DNA of 50,000 nt from NCBI GenBank assembly GCA_905221605.1, contig CAJNDS010002302.1, positions 833,022 to 883,021 on the forward strand, given 5' to 3'. The DNA comes from Symbiodinium natans (taxonomy: Eukaryota; Sar; Dinophyceae; Suessiales; Symbiodiniaceae). The translations under genes were made by a program, and so were the position numbers. The notes beneath the pieces were generated by a model. The model was not told the origin of the DNA and searched no databases. It saw nothing but the letters and a program-made list of their open reading frames with translations. Below are positions 1 through 8,879 of the stretch, one piece after another (position 1 is the stretch's first letter; every line of letters starts with the position of its first letter).

Positions 1-197
1 GCTCAACCCTGAGCCCTACATGTTCCCCCCCCCCCCCCCCCACAGCTTCAAGCCTGGAGTCTTATGCCCTAGACCTTGAAGACCCTAAAGGCCCCAAAGA
101 CATGAAACCCTAAACCCTCAACCCTAAGCGCGAAATCTTAAACTCTAAACCCTCAAGTCTAAACCCTATAAACCCTCTAAACCCTAAACCCCTAGAG

Positions 198-407
198 ACC
201 CTGACTGGCGATCTCATTGGCCTGCGATGCAAGGTCACCTAGTAGCTGAGTAAGTACACTTTACACTTCTTGGGGTACTACAATCCCCTATAGAACTGAA
301 AGTGTACACTTTTGAGGGGCTTATGAACTCAGCAACTAAGGTCACCTTGACCTGCGACAAGAAGCGCCTCCGGGGCGTTTTGGAGGAGATGCTTCAGGCT
401 TGGGGCG
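198..407 (+). CDS. Two exon pieces split by an introner-like insertion
   Basis: Exon pieces 198-233 and 341-407 read through in one frame (…GDLIGLRC-K|VTLTCDKKRLRGVLEEML…) if 234-340 is removed as a GT…AG intron. The left acceptor is AG at 196-197 and the right donor is GT at 408. The sequence AAGGTCACC occurs on both sides of the insert, so the duplicated target supplies both splice sites and the frame is restored exactly. Product not recognised; it is a short charged helical stretch. The frame match and target duplication make this one of the better exon calls, but only about 34 codons are visible. Confidence 0.5.
231..346. mobile_element. Introner-like MITE with 9-bp target duplication
   Basis: The 9-bp direct repeat AAGGTCACC lies at 231-239 and 338-346. 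Just inside are inverted ends TAGTAGCTGAGT (240) and AACTCAGCAACTA (326-338). The interior has ttggggtact and gaggggcttat, words shared with the 19-37 kb MITE family B. Small size, inverted ends, a target duplication and no coding capacity fit a non-autonomous DNA transposon acting as an intron. Confidence 0.7.
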
Positions 408-419
408 GTGGTGGGGTTG

Positions 420-720
420 GGGTTTGGTGGGATTGGAGGTTGGTAGGGTTTATGGCTTAGGGTTAAGGGTTTAGGGTTTAGGGTTTTGGGCTAAGGGTTT
501 AGGGTTTAGGGTTTAGGCTTTAGGGTTTAGGGTTTAGGGTTTAGGGTTTAGGGTTTCGGGTTTAGGGTTTAGGGTTTAGGGTTTAGGGTTTAGGGTTTAG
601 GGGTTAGGGTTTAGGGTTTAGGGTTTAGGGTTTAGGGTTTAGAGGTTTAGAGGTTTAGGGTTTAAAGGTTTAGGGTTGAAGGTTGAGGGTTGAGGGTGGA
701 GGGTTGAGGGTTGAGGGTTT
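420..720 (+). repeat. Interstitial TTTAGGG array
   Basis: G-rich telomere-type heptamers on the + strand, grading at 670-720 into GAGGGTT-type variants. Flanked by unique sequence on both sides, so not a chromosome end. Confidence 0.95.
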
Positions 721-877
721 GAGGCTTCAGGCCGCTCGGGCACTGCATGGCCACTTGCAGAGGAGCTTTCCACACTAAACCCTATACCCTTTACCCTACG
801 CCCTATGCCCTAGGCCGTATACCCTATGCCTTATACCCTACACCCTATACCCTATACCCCATACCCGATACCCTAAG

Positions 878-997
878 CCTGCCGAGCTCGACATCGAGGG
901 CCCCATGTTCCTGTCTCGCTTGTTTATGAGAGGGCACCCCTCAGCTGGAGAGCCTCTCCAAAGCCATATTTCGGGGGAGCCCCGCGTTTGCTGCAAG
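878..997 (+). CDS. Exon candidate, 40 codons
   Basis: Acceptor CCCTAAG|CC and donor TGCAAG|GTAGGC enclose an open frame containing AELDIEGPMFLSRLFMRGHP and ending …GEPRVCCK. The array before it is CCCTATA-type, and a CCCTAAA array follows after about 25 bp. A shorter competing frame is open over 60 codons (747-929). Family not recognised. Composition and the strong GTAGG donor favour coding. Confidence 0.4.
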
Positions 998-1430
998 GTA
1001 GGCGACCAAAATAGGCCTAAACCCTGAACCTTAAACTCTAAACTTACACCCGCCCATCTTAGGGCGTTTGAGGTGCATGTTTTCTGGGGTTCAAGGGGAA
1101 TCGACTCTGGGCTTGTTCTCCCGCCCACCCTCCCACCCTCCCTCTCTCCCTCTCAACGCGATCTTTTGGGGCAGCTGCCGTCACCTCCTGCGATTAGGGT
1201 TTCGGTGACCGTCTGCAGTTCACGACACCCAGAGCCCCAAACCGCTACACTCCGAACGCTGGAATCCTAAACCCTGTAATAGCCAAAGCCCTCAAACCCT
1301 AACTCCAAACCCGCAACCCTAATCCCTGAACCTGCAAAGCCTTAAGCCCTAGACCCCTAAACCCCTCCCAACACCCTCCTGAATTGCCTTGTAGGGTTCA
1401 GAGGGTTTAGGGGTTAGGGTTTAGGGGCTT

Positions 1431-1512
1431 AAAAAAGTAACCCCCCCCCCCGCCCCTCAAACAAGAAAAATAGGGGCAGCCTTGTTATGATATGGTTGCT
1501 GGGCTTTCCATG
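1431..1512. mobile_element. Right half of MITE family C
   Basis: Poly-C (1441-1451) is followed by AT-rich sequence and 'atatggttgctgggct', matching the right end of the complete copies at 3029-3143 and 14956-15070. The rest of 1000-1620 has no gene I can support. Confidence 0.4.
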
Positions 1513-1629
1513 AAGGAATATTCCGGAAGTCTTTATGTCAGAGGGATCCTCGCCGGACTCATTCCTTATGTCAGGGGTATTGGTCAAGGGGCATCGAGTC
1601 TGGCGTTTAGGTAATCCGTAAACCCCAAA

Positions 1630-2025
1630 CCCTAAACCCTCAACCCTCAACCCTAAACCTCTAAACCTCTAAACCTCTAAACCTCTAAACCTCTAAACCT
1701 CTAAACCTCTAAACCTCTAAACCCCTAAACCTCTAAACCTCTAAACCTCTAAACCTCTAAACCTCTAAACCTCTAAACCTCTAACCTCTAAACCTCTAAA
1801 CCTCTAAACCTCTAAACCTCTAAACCTCTAAACCTCTAAACCTCTAAACCTCTAAACCTCTAACCCTCTAAACCTCTAAACCTCTAAACCTCTAAACCTC
1901 TAAACCTCTAAACCTCTAAACCTCTAAACCTCTAAACCTCTAAACCTCTAAACCTCTAAACCTCTAAACCTCTAAACCCTAAACCCTAAACCCTAAACCC
2001 TAAGCCCTAAGCCCTAAACCCTAAG
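1630..2025 (-). repeat. Octamer variant array CCTCTAAA plus CCCTAAA
   Basis: From about 1650 to 1975 the unit is an 8-mer (CCTCTAAA, i.e. TTTAGAGG), roughly 40 near-identical copies. Normal CCCTAAA heptamers then resume to 2025. Such uniformity implies local expansion of one variant. Confidence 0.95.
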
Positions 2026-2052
2026 GGGAGTCTCTAGGAAGCTCCTGGACAG

Positions 2053-2121
2053 GTGAAAGCCGCCACGCTCAAGGCCGAAGGCCTGACTGTGGAGCGCTTT
2101 TGGCCTCTGGGCACAAATTGA
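2053..2121 (+). CDS. Exon candidate, possibly terminal
   Basis: Acceptor CTGGACAG|GTG opens a frame VKAATLKAEGLTVERFWPLG then TGA at 2119-2121. Composition is helical and protein-like. A C-rich array lies upstream and a G-rich array downstream, the usual arrangement in this window. No good GT donor before the stop. Confidence 0.35.
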   Translation: MKAATLKAEGLTVERFWPLGTN

Positions 2122-2310
2122 AGGGTTTAGGGTTTAGGGTTTGAGGGTTTAGGGTTTAGGGTTTAGGGTTTGGGGTTTAGGGTTTGGGGTTTAGGGTTTA
2201 GGGTTTAGGGTTTGGGGTTTAGGGTTTAGGGTTTCGGGTTTAGGGTTTAGGGTTTCAGGGTTTCAGGGTTTAGGGTTTGGGGTTTAGGGTTTGGGGTTTA
2301 GGGTTTGCTG
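2121..2310 (+). repeat. TTTAGGG array
   Basis: Heptamers with TTTGGGG, TTTCGGG and one-base-longer variants on the + strand. Confidence 0.95.
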
Positions 2311-2339
2311 TGATGGGGCGTAGATGCTGTGAAGGTTAG

Positions 2340-2411
2340 GTTTTGGAACAAGCTCGAAAGCTTCGTGAGGCGCGAAGAGCAGCTTTGGCCCGATTGCGGA
2401 AGGCCATCTAA
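2340..2411 (+). CDS. Terminal exon, Arg/Ala-rich helix
   Basis: Acceptor GAAGGTTAG|GTT, then VLEQARKLREARRAALARLR…KAI and TAA at 2409-2411. The charged heptad-like composition matches the coiled-coil exons at 22-49 kb. If correct, a gene on the + strand ends here. Product unknown. Confidence 0.5.
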   Translation, partial: VLEQARKLREARRAALARLRKAI

Positions 2412-2516
2412 CACTTTTCTCCCACCCGAGGTGGCAAAGCCACCCAAACCTATTCCTTTTAGGGTTTAGGCCAAACTCAAGCCAACTGCTTACTTTCCGT
2501 ACAACTTCTTCATTCC

Positions 2517-2616
2517 GTCACGGTGGTCGCCAACCTGGACAACCAGCGCAAAGGCGAGGGCGCAAGGAAGGTGCAGGGCGCTATCGAGGTCGAAGGGCTT
2601 ACGCGCGCCCCCCAAC
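2517..2616 (+). CDS. Exon candidate
   Basis: Open frame VTVVANLDNQRKGEGARKVQ… followed by GTAGGG, a usable donor. The left boundary is unclear because no AG lies next to the frame. An open frame also exists on the opposite strand (2490-2678). Family not recognised. Confidence 0.3.
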
Positions 2617-2836
2617 GTAGGGGGGAGGCCTAGGCCCTGAGTTGAGGGCTTAGAGACTAGGGTAATAGGGCAGCGCACAAATCCAGGTTTGGGATTTAGG
2701 GTTAAGGTTTAGGGTTTGGGGTTTGGGGCGTAGGGCTCGGGGTTTGGGGCTTGGGGTTTGGGGTTTGGGCCCGAAGGTGCTTTGACGAGGGTATTCGGCG
2801 CATCTTACACCCTAAACCCGAAACCTCAACTTTCAG

Positions 2837-2952
2837 GGCTTCCGCGGTTCAGTTTGGGCAGCTGAGGGTTTAAGGCGTCCAGTCGTCGAGGGTGAAGGCT
2901 TTGAAGGGTTTCGAAACATTTCCGAGGAGGCTCCTTCTATTGTGGCGGCAGG
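2837..2952 (+). CDS. Exon candidate, about 38 codons
   Basis: Acceptor AACTTTCAG|GGC with an open frame starting GFRGSVWAAEGLRRPVVEGE and running to the GGGGTGGGG tract at 2952. The frame crosses one telomere-like word without a stop, which is unusual for that repeat. Not recognised. Confidence 0.35.
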
Positions 2953-3028
2953 GGTGGGGGGGGGAGGTGTTCGCCTCCTAAACCCGAATCCAAGTCCCAC
3001 TTTGTTAGCGAGACTGTGAGGACCCCAA

Positions 3029-3143
3029 CTTGGTAGCCCAGTGGTACCCTTTACACTTTTTTTGTTCTAGGTTCTCTTTTCAAGTGGCCAACCAAAAAAA
3101 GGGTGCCCTTATTATAATATGGTTACTGGGCTATCGAGCCAAG
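3029..3143. mobile_element. MITE family C, complete copy
   Basis: Inverted ends CTTGGTAGCCCAGTGGTACC and (reverse complement) …GGTTACTGGGCTA…CCAAG around a 115-bp T-rich/A-rich interior. A second complete copy lies at 14956-15070 and right halves at about 1451 and 27985. No ORF. Confidence 0.7.
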
Positions 3144-3160
3144 TAAGGTTTAGGGTCTAG

Positions 3161-3418
3161 GGTCCGCCGACCCTGGGCGGTGTGTTGGATGGTTCTGAGG
3201 CAGAAACTTCAAAACCGGGACCCGCTTCCTAAGACGAAGATTCACTCGGCAAGGCCTCGCGGTTTAGGGTTTAGGGTTTAGGGTTTAGGGTTGAGGGTTT
3301 AGGGTTGAGGGCTTGGGGGGGGGGGGGTGAGGTGGGGTGCAAGAGCAAGTTCAAGAGCGATTTCATCATGATTACACCGCTGAATTTCGGTCTAGGGGTT
3401 CTGGAGTTCGCCAATTAG
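3161..3418 (+). CDS. Two weak exon candidates
   Basis: 3161-3232: after GGTCTAG| the frame GPPTLGGVLDGSEAETSKPG…S ends in TAA. 3335-3418: after GTGAG| the frame VGCKSKFKSDFIMITPLNFG… ends in TAG at 3416-3418. Each is short and could be open by chance; composition of the second is the more protein-like. Confidence 0.25.
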
Positions 3419-3530
3419 GAATCTGGGGTTTAGGGTTTAGGGTTTATAGGATTTAGGGTTTCTAGGGTTTAGGGGTTATAGGGTTTAGGGTTTATAGGGC
3501 TTAGGGTTTATAGGGTTTAGGGTTTAGGGT

Positions 3531-3707
3531 CATTGTACCACGAACCCATATTATATCCCTGCATCCGACGTGCCAAGGTATTCTTCCATGCAGCAGCACT
3601 TCCTGCGCAACCTCCCCGACAAAGAGGACTTCCGCTCTCTGCCGGCAAGAAGAGCGCCTTCCCTACTTGGATGTTTTTGGGTACTTGGTAACCCAAGTAC
3701 AACATAG
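3531..3707 (+). CDS. Exon candidate, 58 codons
   Basis: After GTTTAG|GGT the frame reads HCTTNPYYIPASDVPRYSSM, QQHFLRNLPDKEDFRSLPAR and on to TAG at 3705-3707. The GTACTT inside it (about 3680) is a possible donor that would join in phase 0 to 3787. The opposite strand is also open over 62 codons. Composition favours + strand. Family not recognised. Confidence 0.4.
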   Translation, partial: HCTTNPYYIPASDVPRYSSMQQHFLRNLPDKEDFRSLPARRAPSLLGCFWVLGNPSTT

Positions 3708-3786
3708 GGTAGAGAGTATAGAATCTAGTGGTTTAGGGTTTAGGGTTTAGGGTTTAGGGTTCAGGGTTTAGGGGTTCGGGTCCTAG

Positions 3787-3883
3787 TTCAACCCCCTTGA
3801 CTTCAGAGGTCTTCAAGACGATCAAGCACAGTGCTCCGAGTACTTTCCCGAGGGCGAGGAGGACATTGCGAAGCTGCCGCTCG
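3787..3883 (+). CDS. Exon candidate, acidic
   Basis: Acceptor GGTCCTAG|TTC, frame FNPLDFRGLQDDQAQCSEYF then PEGEEDIAKLPL, donor CTCG|GTAATT in phase 1. Good splice signals on both sides and balanced composition. Phase 0 at its left agrees with the phase-0 donor inside 3531-3707. Confidence 0.45.
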
Positions 3884-4050
3884 GTAATTCTAGGGTTTAG
3901 GGTTTAGGGTTCAATTTTTTCTGACAACCCCACACAATAATTAGGGACAATAATCCCTGCATTGCCCTTATAACCCTTAAACCCTTACAAACCCCTAAAC
4001 TTTGGGCCCTAAGCCCATAAGCCCTTTACCTTGTTATAAGTACGATTTCC

Positions 4051-4080
4051 TTTTTTTTTTTTGGGGGGGGGGGGGGGGGG
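4051..4080 (+). repeat. T12G18 junction tract
   Basis: Twelve T followed directly by eighteen G. Similar T-then-G tracts occur at 14121, 20938, 38072 and 41315, and the complement (C14A12) at 16271. Confidence 0.95.
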
Positions 4081-4259
4081 TGGGGTTCTTAAGCAAAATA
4101 GTAGTAATGGGTTTGAGGATGTTGGGGTGATAGGGCTGTTCGGGCTTACAGGGCTTGGAGGGCTCCTGAAGCCTAGACCCGAGACCCCGTAGACTCTGAA
4201 CCCTAAACACTTTTCGGTTTGGAGGGCTTCAGAACCTGCAGAGTTCACGTTTGATTTGT

Positions 4260-4455
4260 GTAGGGTTTAGGGTTTAGGGTTTAGGGTTTAGGGTTTAGGG
4301 TTTAGGGTTTAGGGTTTAGGGTTTAGGGTTTAGGGTTTAGGGTTTAGGGTTTAGGGTTTAGGGTTTAGGGTTTAGGGTTTATTGTTTAGGGTTTAGGGTT
4401 TAGGGTTTAGGGTTTAGGGTTTAGGGTTTAGGGTTTAGGGTTTAGGGTTTAGGGC
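4260..4455 (+). repeat. TTTAGGG array, nearly perfect
   Basis: About 27 heptamers with a single TTTATTG interruption near 4380. Confidence 0.97.
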
Positions 4456-4480
4456 TTGGGCTTTGGGGTATGGGATTTGG

Positions 4481-4582
4481 GCCACTTCACTTTGCAAACT
4501 GCTCGGCGAAGATTCTGCGGGTGACTGGGAGCGACTGGCATGTGTGACCCAACCTCAAGAATTTACTTCCTTCCGTTGTTGA
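4481..4582 (+). CDS. Weak exon candidate
   Basis: Open frame ATSLCKLLGEDSAGDWERLA…C then TGA at 4580-4582, between a G-rich array (left) and a C-rich array (right), the reverse of the usual arrangement. Composition is protein-like, but it is only 33 codons and no acceptor is obvious. Confidence 0.25.
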   Translation, partial: ATSLCKLLGEDSAGDWERLACVTQPQEFTSFRC

Positions 4583-4734
4583 TGTGGCGCCCTGAACCCT
4601 AAACCCTAAACCCTAAACCCTAAGCCCTAAACCCTGTTGTAAACCAAAAACACAAACCAATAAGGAACCCAGGGTGCACTGCTTGCGGACCGAAAAAGGA
4701 TTAAGGTTTTTAGGACGTGGGAGTTTAGGGTTAC

Positions 4735-5215
4735 TTGGGTTTAGTTTAGGGTTTAGGATTTAGGGTTTAGAGTTATTTGGGATTTAGGATTTAGGGTTTA
4801 GGGTTACTGGGGTCAAGGGTTGGGGATTTAGGGTTGAAGATGTAGGGTTTAGTATTCAGGGTTAGGTTTTGTGTTGAGGGCTAGGGATTATACGGTTATG
4901 ATCCATAAGAAAGTGAATCCAGGTGTTTTGCTGGTTTTTGGCTTCAGGATTTGGGAGTTTCAGACGTTTGTGGCTGAAAAAGAGCCTTTGGAAAGGGGTT
5001 GAGGGGTGCGGCAGTGCGGAGTATTAGGATGCGAGGACCTTGGTAGTAGATGTATGTCTGTGTGTACATCCACCCTGCCTGACCTATACACAATGGATTT
5101 AGGGCTACTGAATTCCTGTAATTAGAAATAGGGCAGCAACATCACCTATAGAGTGGCAGTAGATACTCTGGACCCAAGTCTATCCTAGAAGGTACTGACC
5201 TCCCAAGGCCCTATT
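4735..5215. other. Degenerate repeat then unique AT-richer spacer
   Basis: 4735-4880 holds eroded TTTAGGG words. 4880-5215 is unique with no convincing frame or inverted ends. No gene seen. Confidence 0.6.
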
Positions 5216-5309
5216 CAAACCCTAAACCCTAAACCCTAAACCCTAAACCCTAAACCCTAAACCCTAAACCCTAAAGCCTAAACCCTAAACCCTCTTTTAC
5301 TATGTATAT

Positions 5310-5940
5310 TTAAACCCTAATGACCTTCGTGACCATGTGGTTTTTTTCCACCCCGGGGGGCCCTAAACCCTGACCCCCTTCGTGACCAAATGGTTTTTTT
5401 CCTGGGCCGTGCCTCCAAAAACACCCCAAATGAGGGGACCCCAGGATCGGCCTGGGTCCCAGTTCAAAATGCGATTTTTTAGTACTGAAATCGACGCTTC
5501 TGGGTGGGCTCTCTTTTTCTGGATTTTTGATCAAAACCGAGCCTTTGGGCCCTAAACCCTGACCCCCTTCGTGACCAAATGGTTTTTTTCCACCCGGGGG
5601 GCCCTTGACCCCCTTCGTGACCAAATGGTTTTTTTCCACCCCGGGGGGCCCTAAACCCTGACCCCCTTCGTGACCAAATGGTTTTTTTCCACCCGGGGGG
5701 GGCCTAAACCCTGACCCCCTTCGTGGGCAAACCCTGACCCCCTTCGTGACCAAATGGTTTTTTTCCACCCCGGGGGGCCCTAAACCCTGACCCCCTTCGT
5801 GACCAAATGGTTTTTTTCCACCCGGGGGGGGCCTAAACCCTGACCCCCTTCGTGGGCAAATGGTTTTTTTCCACCCGGGGGGGCCCTAAACCCTGACCCC
5901 CTTCGTGGGCAAATGGTTTTTTTCCACCCGGGGGGGCCCT
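5310..5940. repeat. About 53-bp satellite with embedded telomere words
   Basis: The core 'gacccccttcgtgaccaaat' recurs at roughly 5371, 5561, 5607, 5660, 5713, 5788, 5842 and 5895. It is followed by T7, a C4G6-7 block and CCCTAAACCCT. Some units are truncated (near 5735), and a non-satellite block lies at 5401-5550. The 152-codon minus-strand frame here is just the satellite read through. Confidence 0.9.
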
Positions 5941-6185
5941 GGATTTTTGACCAAAACCGAGCTTCACCGGCTTCAGGATGTCACGTTCTGTAAGAGGGAA
6001 AGTTTGCTTCCAAAAAGTTAGATTTTAGGTTTTGGGCGGACTTTTGAGCTATAAGCCTACTGAAAATGTATTGATTGAACTTTGTATTTTCTCAATGTTA
6101 TGGGTTTCTTGGGTGGGTGGGTTTTTTTTCCAACGCTTGACAAGCTGCTTGACTAGTGAAGGCTTGGACATGAGATGCTGAACCC
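5941..6185 (+). repeat. Tail of composite element G
   Basis: Ends 'gacaagctgcttgactagtg…gagatgctgaaccct'. The same tail ends at about 9422 and 27877, each time preceded by 'cttcgtgggcaa' repeats. Together they form one dispersed family (satellite head plus conserved tail). Confidence 0.7.
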
Positions 6186-6272
6186 TAAACCCTAAACCCT
6201 AAACCCTAAACGCTAAACCCTAAACGCTAAACCCTAAACCCTAAACCCTAAACCCTAAACCCTAAACCCTAA
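6180..6272 (-). repeat. CCCTAAA array
   Basis: About 13 heptamers including two CGCTAAA variants. Confidence 0.97.
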
Positions 6273-6310
6273 AAATCTGTGCTCAAAACAAACAACCCAA
6301 TCATCACCTT

Positions 6311-6391
6311 ATTAGGGGTACTTAAAGGGGATTATGAGTGGGTTATAACTACACTTATAATTGGGTTAGTAAGTACCCGGAACCTCCCTAA
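6311..6391. mobile_element. MITE family B fragment
   Basis: 'ggggtacttaaaggggatta…gggttagtaagtacccggaacctcc' matches the right half of family B. A second degraded fragment follows at about 6464-6540. Confidence 0.5.
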
Positions 6392-6544
6392 ACCCTAAGC
6401 CCTAAACTCCAAACCCTAAACCCCAAACCCCAAGCCCCAAGCCCCAACCCCCGAACCCTTTGATTGGGCTGGAAGTATCCTGAACCTCCAACTAGAACAA
6501 TAGAAATAACCGTAATTATTGGGGGAACCTAGGGGGTAGTATTC

Positions 6545-6776
6545 CTAAACCCTAAACCCTAAACCCTAAACCCTAAACCCTAAACCCTAAACCCTAAACC
6601 CTAAACCCGAAACCCGAAACCCGAAACCCGAAACCCGAAACCCGAAACCCGAAACCCTAAACCCTAAACCCCCTAAACCCTAAACCCTAAACCCTAAACC
6701 CTAAACCCTAAACCCTAAACCCTAAACCCTAAACCCTAAACCCTAAACCCTAAACCCTAAACCCTAAACCCTAAAC
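6545..6776 (-). repeat. CCCTAAA array with a CCCGAAA block
   Basis: Perfect CCCTAAA heptamers, but 6604-6652 is seven consecutive CCCGAAA units, showing local homogenisation of one variant inside the array. Confidence 0.97.
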
Positions 6777-6989
6777 CAAAACACACTCAACTCCAAAGGC
6801 ACCAATTCCTGCAACGCCGCTTGAGTTCCGGCCGGCAGGGCGCCGACGCCTTGCGCAGGACCCGGAATCCTAACCCCAAACCCTAAACCCGGAACCCTAA
6901 ACCCTAAACCCCTAAACCCCTAAACCCCTAAACCCCCAAAACCTCCAAAACCCTAAACCCTAGCCCTAAACCCTAAACCCTAAACCCTA

Positions 6990-7325
6990 AACTCTAAACC
7001 CTAAACCCTAGCCCTAAACCCGAAACCCTAAACCCTAAACCCTAAACCCCACACCCTAAACCCTAAACCCTAAACCCTAAACCCTAAACCCTAAACCCTA
7101 AACCCTAAACCCTAAACCCTAAACCCTAAACCCTAAACCCTAAACCCTAAACCTTAACCCTAAACCCTAAACCCTAAGCCCTAAAACCTCAACCCTAAAC
7201 CCTAAACCCTAAACCCCAAACCCCAAACCCTAGACCCTAGACCCTAGACCCTAAACCCTAAACCCTAAACCCTAACCCTAAACCCTAAACCCTAAACCCT
7301 AAACCCTAAACCCTAAACCCTAAAC
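6990..7325 (-). repeat. CCCTAAA array
   Basis: Long array with CCCCAAA, CCCTAGA and six-base variants. The unique 6780-6870 island before it contains a short open frame (…LSSGRQGADALRR…) that I cannot distinguish from chance. Confidence 0.97.
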
Positions 7326-7331
7326 CCTCAG

Positions 7332-7414
7332 CTCTGCACCTCAAGCCTCTGGGGTGCAGGACCTTGGGCTGGACCACATTTGACGACCAGCGCTGCCGCA
7401 GCACAGGCACGCGC
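7332..7414 (+). CDS. Exon candidate
   Basis: Acceptor CCCTCAG| directly after the C-rich array, frame LHLKPLGCRTLGWTTFDDQR…, donor ACGCGC|GTTTTAG directly into a G-rich array. Both boundaries fit and composition is protein-like. Not recognised. Confidence 0.4.
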
Positions 7415-7964
7415 GTTTTAGGGTTTAGGGTTTACAAGGTTTAGGTTTTAGGGTTTAAGGTTTAGCATTTATAAGGTTTAGGGTTCAGGGTTCATAAGGT
7501 TCAGGGTTTAGGGTTTAGGGTGGAGGGTTTAGGGTTTCGGGTGTTGGGTTCAAGGATTTGGGGTTTAGGGTTTTGGGTGTAGGGTTTGGGGTTTGGGGTT
7601 TAAGGATTTGGGGTTTAGGGTTTTGGGTTCCGGGGTTCACAGTTGGTCTTGTTGCGGCTGTGCCCGAAACCCAGAATCCTCTACATCCAGCAAAAACACA
7701 AAAACGGCCTTCTCACAACCCTAAAAGCTCGGAGAACTTTACAAGCCCTAAGTGCCCAAAGACCTAAAACCCACCCTTGAATCCGGCGCAACTCAGCTTG
7801 AGCATCGTTTAAGGGACGGACGTTTAATGTGGGTTCCTCTGTGGCTTATGCAACATGTGTTGGAATGGCTGAACGAAACTTGCTTTTTTTCGCGTATATA
7901 AGACACCTGACAATTCTATAAGGGTTTTTATCATCACCACATGTTTCTGATGCATCGTGCAGAG

Positions 7965-8008
7965 TAAATCAGCCCCAAAGAATGTGGCGATTTCTCACGA
8001 GGGTAAAC
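7965..8008 (+). CDS. Short exon candidate
   Basis: Acceptor CATCGTGCAG|AGT, frame SKSAPKNVAISHE, donor GAGG|GTAAAC. Good splice signals but only 15 codons. The surrounding 7770-8040 has no other supported feature. Confidence 0.3.
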
Positions 8009-8157
8009 GGACCCGAAACCGCAAGCACTCACGCCCTCAACACCCTAAACCCCAGATACCCCCAAACCCGAACGAAGCCCTAACCCCAAGCTATCGGAAG
8101 CACTGAAAGCATTCATTCAAAGCCCTATATACCCCACACAGAATCCAAAACCCCACT

Positions 8158-8273
8158 TACTGTTGGTTAGTAGGGAATGAGGGAATGAGGTACCCTATAT
8201 CCCCCTACATATACCCTTCAAAGGATTATATAAGGGCACCCGATTCCTTCATTCCCTACGAACCAACAGCAAG
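8158..8273. mobile_element. MITE family E
   Basis: Inverted ends TTACTGTTGGTT…TAGGGAATGA and CATTCCCTACGAACCAACAGCAAG flank about 70 bp containing 'tatataaggg'. A diverged relative lies near 34636-34702. The AAG at its right end can serve as acceptor for the exon that follows. Confidence 0.65.
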
Positions 8274-8368
8274 GAAACCCCAAGCCGCGAGGCTTCACCC
8301 TGTTGATGTGCGCCGCCATCGCGGACTCGCCCCCCGCTGTCCGCGAGCTTCTGGCCACCCGACCTTAA
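8274..8368 (+). CDS. Ankyrin-like exon
   Basis: Begins at the AAG end of a MITE. The frame reads NPKPRGFTLLMCAAIADSPP then AVRELLA before TAA at 8366-8368. The pattern G-x-T-x-L-x-x-A-A…V-x-x-L-L is the first helix pair of an ankyrin repeat. The exon probably splices out before the TAA, but no clear GT is visible there. Other ankyrin-like islands lie at 12947, 13823, 15843 and 16588. Confidence 0.5.
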
Positions 8369-8777
8369 TTTCATGGGTTCCCCGCTACCCCCCACCCCCC
8401 ACCCCCCCCCCCTCTATGCTGAGGGTTTGTGGGGTTTAGGAAGATTTAATTTCCATGATGGGCTCAACAAAAGGATCTTGCGTTGGCATATCTTCCAGAT
8501 GGTTTCGTGAGCCAACCTGGTGTGCTAAACATAGGTATCGTTTAGTTTCAAGTAGTTAACTGTCGGTGGCTGTGGGGCCCTAAACTCTAACCCTAAGTGA
8601 TGCAGCCTTTGGGGGAGTCTAAGGGGGTTTGGGGTGTGTGAGGGACCTGCAAAAATCCAAGCCCCCATTGTGATCCCGTCCTAACCCCTAAACCCTAAAC
8701 CCTGAACCCGAAACCCTAAACCCTAAACCCTAAGACCCTAAACCCCAAAGCCCCTCCTTCGCAGAAATTGTCTCGGT

Positions 8778-8871
8778 AGGCCGTTCGGACATTTTATATT
8801 TCCTTTACTGGGCCTAAGAGGACTACCTTTACGAATATTTCTCAGAGGGCTCTAAGGGCCCATCCTAGTCG
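8778..8871 (+). repeat. Dispersed element F, copy 1
   Basis: 'gggcctaagaggactacctt…ttctcagagggctctaaggg…' also occurs, diverged, at about 20965-21068 and 21713-21811. No coding frame conserved among the copies. Confidence 0.6.
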
Positions 8872-8879
8872 TTAAAGCC

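Noticed and set aside
1-200. Left end as a chromosome telomere
   Set aside because: Repeats are degenerate, and equal or better arrays occur throughout the window; no terminal perfect array.
1630-2025. CRISPR-like array
   Set aside because: No spacers; it is a pure tandem octamer/heptamer repeat.
5310-5768. 152-codon minus-strand frame with repeated HEGGQGLG-type units
   Set aside because: The period follows the 53-bp satellite, and unit-length changes disrupt it elsewhere.
7558-7767. Frames rich in GFRV/GLGF (here and at 17951, 20886, 21608, 23291, 32761)
   Set aside because: These residues are the translation of degenerate TTTAGGG repeats, so only non-repeat parts were considered.
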